Shown: positions 27,194 through 35,771 of the stretch, piece after piece | How the letters are laid out: every line of letters begins with the position of its first letter | How positions within the stretch are numbered: position 1 is the first letter of the stretch | Assembly (NCBI GenBank): GCA_022360015.1 | Contig: JAKSDQ010000288.1 | Span: 160,271-224,270 of the forward strand | DNA from: Cytophagales bacterium | GTDB lineage: Bacteria; Bacteroidota; Bacteroidia; Cytophagales; Cyclobacteriaceae | Direction of reading: 5' to 3' | DNA length: 64,000 nt | Made by a program: the position numbers and the translations under genes | Notes under the pieces: generated by a model | The model's database searches: none | What the model was told of the DNA's origin: nothing | The model's input: only the letters and a program-made list of their open reading frames with translations

Positions 27194-28555
27194 ATGAAAA
27201 AAACAGCGATCTTATCGATGTTGTTGCTTTTGGTCATTCGGTTGGCATATGGGCAGGCGACAAACATCGAATTTACCGAATATACATTAGACAATGGACT
27301 ACATGTTATACTGCATCAGGACAACAGTACGCCCATAGTGGCTGTCAGTGTTCTATATCATGTGGGTTCCAAAAACGAGAATCCGGACAGGACCGGCTTC
27401 GCCCATTTCTTTGAACATTTGCTATTTGAAGGCTCCGAGAACATCGAAAGAGGACAATTTGATAAACTGGTAACCGGTGCAGGAGGCGAGTTAAACGCCA
27501 ATACCTCTTTTGACAGAACATTTTATTATGAGATACTTCCTTCAAATCAACTGGAATTAGGCCTCTACCTGGAATCAGAAAGAATGCTTCACGCGAAAAT
27601 TGATTCTGTAGGCGTAGAAACACAAAGGGAAGTGGTAAAGGAAGAAAAAAGGCAACGCTATGACAATCAGCCTTACGGATCAATTCTCATCGAGGTATTA
27701 GACAGGGCTTACGAGGTACACCCCTATCAGTGGGCCCCGATAGGTTCCCTGGAACACTTAAACGAGGCTACGTTGGATGAGTTTATGGATTTTTATAATA
27801 CCTTCTATGTGCCGGATAATGCCACACTTTCTATTGCGGGGGATATTGATATTAAACAAACCAAAAAACTCGTAGACAAATATTTTGGAGGAATACCCAA
27901 AGGCACGAAGCCAATACCACGTCCTACTGTGGTAGAACCACAAAAGACGCAGGAAGTAAGAGATGTAATATTTGACAACATTCAGCTTCCGGCCGTCATC
28001 CAGGCCTATCACATGCCTGCACAGGGAACACCGGACTATTACGCGTTAAATGTGTTAACCAATCTGTTATCCAATGGACAAAGCTCCCGGCTTAACAAGG
28101 CCCTGGTAGATAATCAGCAAAAAGCATTGTTTGTCGGTGCTATTCCATTATCTGCCGAAGACCCTGGTTTATTTATCACGCTTGGAATTGCCGCAGCAGG
28201 CGTGGAGGTAAATGATCTTGAGGAGTCTATGGACAAAGAGTTGGAAAAAGTAAAAACAGATTTGATTACAGAGCGGGAATTTCAGAAAATCCAGAATCAA
28301 ATTGAAAGTGATTTTATAGCCGGCAATGCGCGCGTGGCCGGCATTGCCGAAAGTCTGGCCAATTACCATGTCTATTTTGGTGACGCCAATCTCATTAACA
28401 CTGAAATAGATAAATTCAGAAAGGTTACCAGGGAAGATATCAAACGGGTAGCCAATAAATATTTAACCAAAGAAAACAGGGTTGTGTTACACTACCTTCC
28501 TAAATCAGCACAGCAACAACCCGATGACACCACTATAAACAAGGAGGGCAACTAA
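27194..28555 (+). CDS. M16 family zinc metallopeptidase (active subunit)
   Basis: 453 residues with a signal peptide (about 1-20), so exported to the periplasm. The inverted zinc motif HFFEH is at 71-75 (GFAHFFEHLLFEGSE), and the distal Glu falls in REVVKEEKRQ. Two M16 half-domains are visible (about 25-230 and 240-440). Such peptidases degrade peptides inside a closed chamber. The next gene, two bp downstream, encodes an M16 protein lacking the zinc motif but with the R/Y substrate-binding region, so the two likely form an active/inactive pair as in bacterial two-chain M16 proteases. Confidence 0.9.
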   Translation: MKKTAILSMLLLLVIRLAYGQATNIEFTEYTLDNGLHVILHQDNSTPIVAVSVLYHVGSKNENPDRTGFAHFFEHLLFEGSENIERGQFDKLVTGAGGELNANTSFDRTFYYEILPSNQLELGLYLESERMLHAKIDSVGVETQREVVKEEKRQRYDNQPYGSILIEVLDRAYEVHPYQWAPIGSLEHLNEATLDEFMDFYNTFYVPDNATLSIAGDIDIKQTKKLVDKYFGGIPKGTKPIPRPTVVEPQKTQEVRDVIFDNIQLPAVIQAYHMPAQGTPDYYALNVLTNLLSNGQSSRLNKALVDNQQKALFVGAIPLSAEDPGLFITLGIAAAGVEVNDLEESMDKELEKVKTDLITEREFQKIQNQIESDFIAGNARVAGIAESLANYHVYFGDANLINTEIDKFRKVTREDIKRVANKYLTKENRVVLHYLPKSAQQQPDDTTINKEGN

Positions 28556-28556
28556 A

Positions 28557-30713
28557 ATGAAAAAAGCACTTTACATCATAATTGCCGTGGCTTTCGCATC
28601 CTGCACATCCACCAAAAAAATGGATACTGCCGGTTCATCCGGAAAGGGCAATACAAGCACCCTGGACAAAGCCATGGCGTCACTGGTGACAGAAGATTCA
28701 AAACCGGACAGGTCAAAAGTACCCACCCCTGGCCCGGCGCCAGCAATACAAATCGGGAAATATGAGTCGTTTACGCTGGAAAATGGCCTGAAAGTCTTTG
28801 TCGTGGAAAATGATAAGCTGCCTATGGTCTCATTTTCATTAATTATCGACAGGGACCAGATACTGGAGGGTGAAAAAGCAGGTTATGTTGCTACCGCGGG
28901 AGATTTGTTGAGTCGGGGTACCAAAAGTAAAACCAAAGAACAAATAGATGAGGAAGTTGATTTTATCGGCGCCAGCCTGAGTACCTCCTCCTCCGGTGTG
29001 TTTGGCTCATCATTAAGCAAACATAAGGAAAAGCTATTGGCTATAATGGCTGATGTGACCTTAAATCCCTCATTCCCTCCCGAAGAGCTTGATAAGATCA
29101 AAAAGCAAACCATCTCAGGACTACAAAGCCAAAAGGAAGACCCTAATGCCATTGCAGAAAACGTGCGACTGGTATTACGTTATGGAAAAAACCATCCATA
29201 CGGGGAGTTGGTGACAGAGGAATCAGTCAACAATATTTCCCTGGATGACTGCAAAAACTATTACAATACCTACTTTAAACCCAACATCACCTACATGGCT
29301 ATCGTTGGGGATATTACCAAACGGGAAGCTGAAACACTTATTAAAAAATACTTTGGAGGCTGGCAGAAAGGAGAGGTACCCACTCATAGCTATGAAATGC
29401 CCACTTCCCCGGAAACACCAATAGTCGCACTTGTTGACAGGCCTCAGGCTGTTCAGTCCATTATTAACATCACCTATCCTGTAATTTTAAAGCCAGGGGA
29501 AGATGATGTCATCAAGGCCAGGTTAATGGACAACATCCTGGGAGGAGGCTTTTCAGGCAGGTTATTTGCCAACCTGAGAGAAACCCACGGTTACACCTAT
29601 GGTGCCTATTCTTCTCTTTCCTCTGATGAGTTAATAGGTAGTTTCAACGCTACAGCCAGTGTCCGGAATGAGGTAACGGATAGTTCTATCGTACAATTTA
29701 TTTATGAGCTGAACAGGATCAGGGATGAAAAGGTTACGGAAAATGAGTTGAGATTAATGAAAAATTATATCACAGGAAGCTTTGCCCGGTCACTTGAAAG
29801 TCCTCAAACCGTAGCCAATTTTGCCCTGAATACCGAGAGGTATAATATGCCCAGGGATTATTACCCCAATTACCTTAAAAAGGTGGCAGCCGTGACTGTA
29901 GAAGACGTCCGGGAAATGGCTAAAAAATACGTGAAGCCAGATAACGCCTACATTTTAGTAGTCGGAAAAGCCAGTGAATTGTCTGATAGACTCGAGCAAT
30001 TCGGAGCGGTGAAGTACTATGATATTTACGGCAACAATTACATCCCGACCGAAACCAGCGATATACCTGAAGGCGTAGACGCTCATGCTGTGATTAATAA
30101 TTACATCCAGGCAATAGGTGGCAAGGAAAAGATCATGTCTGTCAAAAATCTCAGCAGCAACGCCACAGTAAGTGTTATGGGACAGGAGTTGTCCCTGAAA
30201 GAAGTGAAGGCAACGCCGTTAAATTCAAGGACTGAGTTATCTATGGGAGGCATGACTGCACAAAAATGGGTTTCTGACGGTAGTAATGCATCGATGTTAC
30301 AAATGGGCCAGGCTGTACCGTTGCCTGACAAACTGAAACAAGAGTCAATCATTGATAACTCTTTGTTTCCGGAAGCACATTTGGAAAAGCACAATATGAA
30401 GGTAAGTTTATCAGGTATTGAAAAGATAGATAACAAAGATGCTTACGTTATAGAAATGACTTATCCGACCGGAGGAAAAGCTACTATGTATTTTGATAAG
30501 GCAACCGGTCTGAAGGTAAAATTCTCCAAGGTGCTGGAAACGCCGCAAGGTAATCTCAACAGTACATGGGAATACAAAAACTACCAGGAAGTAGGTGGCA
30601 TTAAAATTCCCTTTTCGTTGTCTCAGACGGTAGGTCCGCAGCAATTAAATGTGGTGGTAGATGAAGTGAAAATCAACGAAGAAGTACCTGCGGATACTTT
30701 CAAGGTTGAATAA
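28557..30713 (+). CDS. M16 family protein without zinc site (partner subunit), lipoprotein with extra C-terminal domain
   Basis: 718 residues. The signal peptide ends in a lipobox (AVAFASCTST). The M16 region (about 65-500) has ATAGDLLSRG where HxxEH would be, so it cannot bind zinc, yet it keeps the substrate-binding RETHGYTYGAYSS pattern of the non-catalytic half. A further ~200-residue C-terminal domain (from EGVDAHAVINNYIQAIGG) resembles a periplasmic lipoprotein-localisation-type beta sheet (MYFDKATGLKVKF). It probably partners the preceding peptidase; the anchor would tether the complex. Confidence 0.85.
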   Translation: MKKALYIIIAVAFASCTSTKKMDTAGSSGKGNTSTLDKAMASLVTEDSKPDRSKVPTPGPAPAIQIGKYESFTLENGLKVFVVENDKLPMVSFSLIIDRDQILEGEKAGYVATAGDLLSRGTKSKTKEQIDEEVDFIGASLSTSSSGVFGSSLSKHKEKLLAIMADVTLNPSFPPEELDKIKKQTISGLQSQKEDPNAIAENVRLVLRYGKNHPYGELVTEESVNNISLDDCKNYYNTYFKPNITYMAIVGDITKREAETLIKKYFGGWQKGEVPTHSYEMPTSPETPIVALVDRPQAVQSIINITYPVILKPGEDDVIKARLMDNILGGGFSGRLFANLRETHGYTYGAYSSLSSDELIGSFNATASVRNEVTDSSIVQFIYELNRIRDEKVTENELRLMKNYITGSFARSLESPQTVANFALNTERYNMPRDYYPNYLKKVAAVTVEDVREMAKKYVKPDNAYILVVGKASELSDRLEQFGAVKYYDIYGNNYIPTETSDIPEGVDAHAVINNYIQAIGGKEKIMSVKNLSSNATVSVMGQELSLKEVKATPLNSRTELSMGGMTAQKWVSDGSNASMLQMGQAVPLPDKLKQESIIDNSLFPEAHLEKHNMKVSLSGIEKIDNKDAYVIEMTYPTGGKATMYFDKATGLKVKFSKVLETPQGNLNSTWEYKNYQEVGGIKIPFSLSQTVGPQQLNVVVDEVKINEEVPADTFKVE

Positions 30714-30737
30714 ACTGCTTCCTCATAAATGCCATAG

Positions 30738-30818
30738 CCACTTTGTGTCTCTTTGTGTCTTGGTGCCTCCGTGGTGAATAATGGTTAACCACAAAGACAC
30801 AAAGACACACTGAGGTGG
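30738..30818. repeat. Palindromic intergenic repeat, copy 3 (CTTTGTG family)
   Basis: The longest copy: CTTTGTGTCTCTTTGTGTCT then TTGGTGCCTCCGTGGT, an AT loop, and the inverted arm AACCACAAAGACACAAAGAC followed by ACACTGAGG. It lies between the convergent M16 and HAD genes. It is related to copies at 2128 and 8494. Confidence 0.8.
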
Positions 30819-30831
30819 TAGAAGGTTGAAA

Positions 30832-31482
30832 CTATAAAATTGCTTTGAGATCTGAAAGTGTCAGGACAAACTGTATGTTCTTCCGGGTGAAAGTTGTCTC
30901 AGGCGTGGTGTTGCCGGCAATTCCTATAAAATGTAGCCCGGCATCAGTGGCAGCCATGTAATCGTTTAATGAGTCGCCGATATGTAGTATTTCACTTCTT
31001 TTTATCCCCTGGGCAATAAGTTTTTCAATCGACGGATCAAACACCTTCGGATCAGGTTTGTGATAAAACGTATCTTCCGCTGTTTGTATGAAATCCAGTT
31101 GAAGGACTGGCAGGTCGGTGTGGGCTAACTCTGAATCCACTGCCTTTCTACTGGAAGTCGTAATAATCCCCACTTTGTATTTAGCCAAAAGATAAGTCAA
31201 TACTGGTTTGGCATCTGCATAGGGCTGATTTCGAAATTCTTCGCTTATCATCTCCCTTCGTTCAAGGATTCTATCCAGGTCTTCATCAACCGCCATGAAA
31301 ATGTTTTCATAAAACGATGAAAAAGGGGTTTCCCAATGTTTATCAATTAGTTCATCGGGTATCTCATAATTGTAATATCTTAAACCCAGGGTTTTTATGG
31401 CTTTTACCTTAGTATTTCTCGTTTGCATCAAGGTATCATCGAGATCAAACAGTACTGCCTTGATGCTATCTATCAGTTCCAT
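30832..31482 (-). CDS. HAD-superfamily hydrolase (phosphoglycolate-phosphatase-like)
   Basis: 216 residues from the ATG at 31482; another ATG at 31497 adds five residues. The HAD motifs are complete: motif I FDLDDTL with both Asp residues, motif II TTSSRKA, motif III Lys in HKPDPKVF, and motif IV IGDSLNDYMAA. A helical cap lies between motifs I and II. It should dephosphorylate a small phosphorylated metabolite; the substrate is not predictable. It lies downstream of lipA but separated from it by a terminator. Confidence 0.88.
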   Translation of the reverse strand: MELIDSIKAVLFDLDDTLMQTRNTKVKAIKTLGLRYYNYEIPDELIDKHWETPFSSFYENIFMAVDEDLDRILERREMISEEFRNQPYADAKPVLTYLLAKYKVGIITTSSRKAVDSELAHTDLPVLQLDFIQTAEDTFYHKPDPKVFDPSIEKLIAQGIKRSEILHIGDSLNDYMAATDAGLHFIGIAGNTTPETTFTRKNIQFVLTLSDLKAIL

Positions 31483-31508
31483 AAACCAACGTTTCAACTT
31501 TCGGCAAC

Positions 31509-31535
31509 AAAAAACCCGACTTGAAAGCCGGGTTT
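31509..31535 (-). terminator. Intrinsic terminator after lipA
   Basis: On the minus strand AAACCCGGCTTTCAAGTCGG continues to GTTTTTT. The stem AAACCCG/CGGGTTT is extended by CTT/AAG with one mismatch, followed by a T-run. It sits nine bases after the lipA stop. Confidence 0.8.
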
Positions 31536-31543
31536 AATACTAT

Positions 31544-32434
31544 TTATACATTCACATGTCTTTCGGCGTGGTAAGAAGATCGCACCAAAGGTCCTGACTC
31601 CACATACTTCAGACCCCGTTTTAAGCCCTCTTCTTTATACCGGGCAAAAACATCAGGGTGAATAAACTCTGCCACTTCTATGTGCATTTTGGTAGGCTGC
31701 AGGTATTGACCGAGTGTAAGAATATCCAATCCGTTTTTGACCAGGTCATCCATGGCCTTATGTACCTCTTCCGGTTTTTCTCCCAATCCCAGCATTATAC
31801 CGGATTTGGTTCTTTTACCGTATTCTTTTGTCAGTCTTATTTGCTCGAGACTTCTTGTGTATTTAGCCTGTGGTCTGACCCTTCGATAAAGCCTTTCAAC
31901 GGTCTCCATGTTGTGTGAAACCACTTCCTGCCCTGCCTCTATCATCCTGTACAAGGCATCCCAGTTACCTTTCACATCAGGGATCAAAGTTTCAATAGTT
32001 GTCCCCGGGCTTCTCCTTTTCACCTCTATAATGGTTTGATACCATATTTCTGCGCCACGGTCTTTTAATTCATCCCTGTTAACGGATGTGATGACTGCAT
32101 GTTTTACGCCCATGAGCCTGATGGCCTCGGCAACCCTGACAGGCTCTTCCTCATCATATTCCGGGGGTCTTCCTGTAGCTACCGCGCAAAATGAACAGCT
32201 ACGGGTACACACATTTCCCAAAATCATGAAGGTGGCTGTCCCTGCCCCCCAGCACTCGCCCATATTCGGGCAGTTACCACTTTCACAAATGGTATGTAGT
32301 TTATACTGATCTACAAGTTTACGAACTTTTTTAAACTCTTCACCAACCGGAAGTTTTACCCTCAACCAGTTTGGTTTCCTGACTTTATCAGTCTTAATTT
32401 CGTCGCTTTTCGTAATTACCGGTAATTCTATCAT
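31544..32434 (-). CDS. lipA: Lipoyl synthase (radical SAM)
   Basis: 296 residues, normal length. The auxiliary 4Fe-4S cluster cysteines are in [13 protein letters not shown] and the radical-SAM cluster is CTRSCSFC; the C-terminal serine ligand is in [13 protein letters not shown]. It inserts two sulfurs into octanoyl groups on lipoyl domains such as GcvH (25.4 kb) and the E2 partner of the E1 fusion at 35.8 kb. On the minus strand a -7 box TATTTTTG lies about 28 bp upstream (32462-32469). Single-gene unit ending in its own terminator. Confidence 0.96.
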   Translation of the reverse strand: MIELPVITKSDEIKTDKVRKPNWLRVKLPVGEEFKKVRKLVDQYKLHTICESGNCPNMGECWGAGTATFMILGNVCTRSCSFCAVATGRPPEYDEEEPVRVAEAIRLMGVKHAVITSVNRDELKDRGAEIWYQTIIEVKRRSPGTTIETLIPDVKGNWDALYRMIEAGQEVVSHNMETVERLYRRVRPQAKYTRSLEQIRLTKEYGKRTKSGIMLGLGEKPEEVHKAMDDLVKNGLDILTLGQYLQPTKMHIEVAEFIHPDVFARYKEEGLKRGLKYVESGPLVRSSYHAERHVNV

Positions 32435-32461
32435 CTCTTTTCTCCATATTTCTTAATTGAC

Positions 32462-32469
32462 CAAAAATA
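32462..32469 (-). promoter_or_regulatory. Candidate -7 element of the lipA promoter
   Basis: CAAAAATA on the plus strand reads TATTTTTG on the minus strand, a perfect TAnnTTTG. A -33 partner was not clear. Confidence 0.4.
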
Positions 32470-32670
32470 CAAATTTATATTTACATATTATAACCTATCT
32501 GCGGACAAAGGTAACTGCCAATCAGGAGGTCTGAAGTTTATCATTTTTGATATAAAATTTAACAACTCCCGACTAAAAGCTGTATAACCTATTGAATACG
32601 CCACATGGTGATAAATGACTGTATCGTATCGGTAATTCTGTAAAACAGGGTTAGTTATGGTATCGTCGAT

Positions 32671-33402
32671 CTATTTTCTCGATCCATAAAACAGTGTGAT
32701 GAAAGCGGAAGGAAATATCGCCCGATTATCAGCCTGGGGTACAATGACTATTTCCTCGGTAAAAGCCTCAAGCATAAATCCGACTTCAAAGCCGGTAACA
32801 TTTCTCTTGAAAGTACCAAACTCAAAAATCAGTGCACTTTTCAGGTTGGCACCAATTTTAACATCTGCCTCTCCCAATCCCTGAAAAAGTCTCCCCGTTC
32901 CGATAATATTTCTTTGATTTACATGAACATCCGGATCGAAAGGAACAGAGCGGGACTCGAAAGGACCCAGGGCTTCGGAAATGTAATAGGGCGTAACCAA
33001 CCCAATCGTCGGCCCCAACGTTAAATGCGCATTGATTTGTACACCCTGTTGCGGGGCCTTTTTGAATAAAATCTTTTCTCTTCCGTACTGCAACCTGACC
33101 GTATATAGATAATTTTGCTTGCCCCAGATAAAAGTACTGCCGTTTGCTGTTTGTGTACGTTGCTCTTTGGGATGTTTCACATTTGATAGCTCAACCCCGA
33201 AAATCTCAAATAATCCGTTATTTATCTCCCTTCCGTGTTTTAGAATAAATCCACCGATAAGACCGCCGTTTGTGTTTTTACTAATCCCCCAAATCACCTC
33301 ACTGGTGTAATCATATTCCTGCTTGATTTGTGCTGAAGATAGTTGAGAGTATAAAGTAAACAGAAGTGTGACTAACCCAACATACTTAAATTTTTCCATC
33401 AC
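32671..33402 (-). CDS. Predicted outer-membrane beta-barrel protein, unknown function
   Basis: 243 residues with a signal peptide (about 1-24, ending SSAQ). The rest alternates polar and hydrophobic residues with many Gly and Tyr, as in small beta-barrels (VIWGISKNTNGGLIGGFILK, LYTVRLQYGREKILFK, VGFMLEAFTEEIVIV). It closes with AFITLFYGSRK, which resembles a terminal barrel strand. I do not recognise a family with certainty. It stands alone, with 236 bp to lipA and 151 bp to ytxJ. Confidence 0.65.
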   Translation of the reverse strand: MMEKFKYVGLVTLLFTLYSQLSSAQIKQEYDYTSEVIWGISKNTNGGLIGGFILKHGREINNGLFEIFGVELSNVKHPKEQRTQTANGSTFIWGKQNYLYTVRLQYGREKILFKKAPQQGVQINAHLTLGPTIGLVTPYYISEALGPFESRSVPFDPDVHVNQRNIIGTGRLFQGLGEADVKIGANLKSALIFEFGTFKRNVTGFEVGFMLEAFTEEIVIVPQADNRAIFPSAFITLFYGSRK

Positions 33403-33553
33403 CTAATCTAATACATTTACCAAAATTAGTCATTTTTAAATTAACGTAAAAAAATAGTAATTGGTTGTATGAAAATAACAGATGAGGCGCACAAAGCCAA
33501 ATCAGCCAACTGGGTATTTATCTCCATTTTTGATTGAAAAACGGTCTTTAACG

Positions 33554-33913
33554 TTAATTATTGGTGCTGACTTCAGCCAATTTGTTTTTAATATCCTGAT
33601 AATTAATCCCCATATGTGAATTGTCATACACACAACGCCCATTTTTAATAATCAATATCTGGGGCGATTGATGAGGAACCTGGAACATCTCTTCAATTTG
33701 GTTAGATATGCTTCTGTAAGCAATCAAATCCAGGTAATACAGGCAGTGAGGATTGATTTCATCATCCTTCCACGACCTTGCCAACCTGTCTATGGCCATA
33801 GAACTGATCGAGCACCTCGTGCTGTGCTTAAAAATCAAAACCGGTTTTTTTTCAGATTCTTCTTTGATATTTAATAGTGTCTCCCGGTTCTCCAGTTTTC
33901 TCCATTCCATCAT
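33554..33913 (-). CDS. ytxJ: Bacillithiol-system monothiol redox protein, YtxJ-like
   Basis: 119 residues with a thioredoxin-like fold and a single active cysteine, Cys34, in KHSTRCSISSMA, the hallmark of YtxJ. YtxJ proteins occur in bacillithiol-making Firmicutes and Bacteroidota and are thought to remove bacillithiol from mixed disulfides. It lies 25 bp downstream of the basic repeat protein gene on the same strand, probably co-transcribed. Presence of a bacillithiol protein fits the investment in cysteine synthesis at 5-8 kb, as cysteine is a bacillithiol precursor. Confidence 0.85.
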   Translation of the reverse strand: MMEWRKLENRETLLNIKEESEKKPVLIFKHSTRCSISSMAIDRLARSWKDDEINPHCLYYLDLIAYRSISNQIEEMFQVPHQSPQILIIKNGRCVYDNSHMGINYQDIKNKLAEVSTNN

Positions 33914-33938
33914 TTAAGTGTGTGTTTTTTTATAATCT

Positions 33939-35660
33939 TCATTTGTCATTTTTCTTAACTTTTTTGCCTTCCGCCCTGCCCCTGCTGTTATCATAATCAC
34001 TCCATATTTTTATCTCTTTAGGGTCATACCTGGCTTTCTTTTCTTTCATTTTTAAGTATTTGGGTTGATCGTCATTCTTTTTCATTCTACTTAACCACAA
34101 ATTCCTTTTCCGGGTTCTTTCTTTTGCTTCAACGGTTCTTTTGTATCTGCCCACTTTATAGCCAGCACTCGGATGCATCCATTTTTCTTTCGTGGGTTTG
34201 TACTTTTGAAAGCCAATAAAATCAGCTTGTTTCCTGGTCTTCCGGCGATAAAAGCTCGCCCACTGTGCCTTGCTTCTCCCCTTGATATAGGCACTTTTAT
34301 CAAGCCTCTGGTATTTCGGTTCCTTCCTCTTTATATCCCCTCCGTATTTAGTACCGGTTTGTCCCCGTTTTGGTTCCCGCATTTTGATATTTCCTCTGTA
34401 GGAAATGTATTTATGGTCATTTGTCCGGTGTTTGAACCCTCTCTTCGATTTTATATTACCGGTATAAACCGAACCGATGTCTTTAGGATAAGTAATTAAC
34501 TTATTTTGATTACTCGTTCGCTTGTACCTGGGGTTATTGGGAATTGACCTGGGTGTAACCTTTACTACCTTGTATCGCTTTTGACCATGGGTAGAGTACC
34601 TGGGGTTTACGCTGTGGTCATTTCCTTTGGGACTTCTTCCACTCATCTTTACATTTCCTGCAAACGGTGCACCGGTTTTCCCGGGCAACACCTGGAACCG
34701 GCCCCGTTTCCCCGCAAATCCGGAATTCGGACGCCTGCCAGACGAACGACCAAATACTTTCACCAGGTTATACTTTTTTGCGCCCCGCAGGGAAGCTGGT
34801 GTTCTACCTGCCTTATTTCCCGGTCTTCTTCTACCCTTTCTTTTTATATCTCCGGTATATGTAGAAGCCAGGTTCGACGGATAGGTAAGCAGGCGGTTTT
34901 TAGTTCTTGAGCTACCGTACTTAGGGTTACTTCTAATCGATCTTGGGGTTACCGTCACTACACGGAATTTTTGTCGGCCGCGGCTCGTCCTGACCTGAAC
35001 TCTTGGGTTATAGGGTGTTTTGTTTAATTGACTGTATCTTGGGTAAACTCCTTTACCCCTGTATCTCGTCTGTCCGGTGATACTTCTGGGGGCCACACCC
35101 CTGTCTTTAAATTTTTGCTGGCCAGTGATCGTTCTCGGCACCACCTTTCTGCTTTTAAAAGCCACACTGCCACTCGCACTTCGGGGAACTATTTTCCTGT
35201 CTTTAAACCTTCTGCCTTGCGGTGTGCCATCCGGGGAAACCCGCCTGTCTTTGTAACTCATTTTACCGGTTGCGCTACGGGGCGAAACCTTTTTGTTGTT
35301 ATAACTTACTTTACCGGAAGCACTTTTGGGCACTACCTTTTTAACGGCCGGTACCGGTTTTTTGTCGGTGTAGCTGGGGACTACCGTTTTGTTGCTATGG
35401 TTTCTTCGTCCGCTTACAGACCTGGGATTTACTTTCTTTATCCTGTTGGATTTAGATTTTTTAGTATTTCTGGTTTTAACTTTTTTTACTTTTGGGGGCT
35501 TTTTATCTTTATTGCTGGCTGAACGGGCCTGACCCAATGCATCGGGATTGGAAAACGTAAAAGCCAGTAAAAGCAAACCCAGGCACAAGGAAAATGACCT
35601 GCCTTTTATCCGCCAAAACGCCACGTTTTTAATCCACCAAGAAGCATTGATATGTTTCAA
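33939..35660 (-). CDS. Secreted, very basic tandem-repeat protein of unknown function
   Basis: 573 residues with an N-terminal export signal (about 20-45, ending ALGQA). The rest is rich in Lys, Arg, Gly, Ser and Tyr. About seven to eight 16-residue repeats follow the pattern V-x-P-[RK]-S-x-[ST]-G-x3-[YF]-[KN]-x-[RK]-[KR] (for example VVPKSASGKVSYNNKK, VSPRSATGKMSYKDRR, IVPRSASGSVAFKSRK). A second, longer repeat of about 46 residues (VTPRSIRSNPKYGSS... and VTPRSIPNNPRYKRT...) ends with LxTYPxxxxxxYTGxIK. Further YxGNIK-like motifs follow in the C-terminal half. No enzyme domain is recognised. A surface, matrix or polyanion-binding role is possible but unproven. Confidence 0.8.
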   Translation of the reverse strand: MKHINASWWIKNVAFWRIKGRSFSLCLGLLLLAFTFSNPDALGQARSASNKDKKPPKVKKVKTRNTKKSKSNRIKKVNPRSVSGRRNHSNKTVVPSYTDKKPVPAVKKVVPKSASGKVSYNNKKVSPRSATGKMSYKDRRVSPDGTPQGRRFKDRKIVPRSASGSVAFKSRKVVPRTITGQQKFKDRGVAPRSITGQTRYRGKGVYPRYSQLNKTPYNPRVQVRTSRGRQKFRVVTVTPRSIRSNPKYGSSRTKNRLLTYPSNLASTYTGDIKRKGRRRPGNKAGRTPASLRGAKKYNLVKVFGRSSGRRPNSGFAGKRGRFQVLPGKTGAPFAGNVKMSGRSPKGNDHSVNPRYSTHGQKRYKVVKVTPRSIPNNPRYKRTSNQNKLITYPKDIGSVYTGNIKSKRGFKHRTNDHKYISYRGNIKMREPKRGQTGTKYGGDIKRKEPKYQRLDKSAYIKGRSKAQWASFYRRKTRKQADFIGFQKYKPTKEKWMHPSAGYKVGRYKRTVEAKERTRKRNLWLSRMKKNDDQPKYLKMKEKKARYDPKEIKIWSDYDNSRGRAEGKKVKKNDK

Positions 35661-35771
35661 AACAGTTTACCCAATTTACACACGTAATTTACTGCATATA
35701 TCATTATAAAAATCTTTATTAATAATCTAATTCATACATTAATGACTTATTAACAGGGAGTCACGTGTCAA

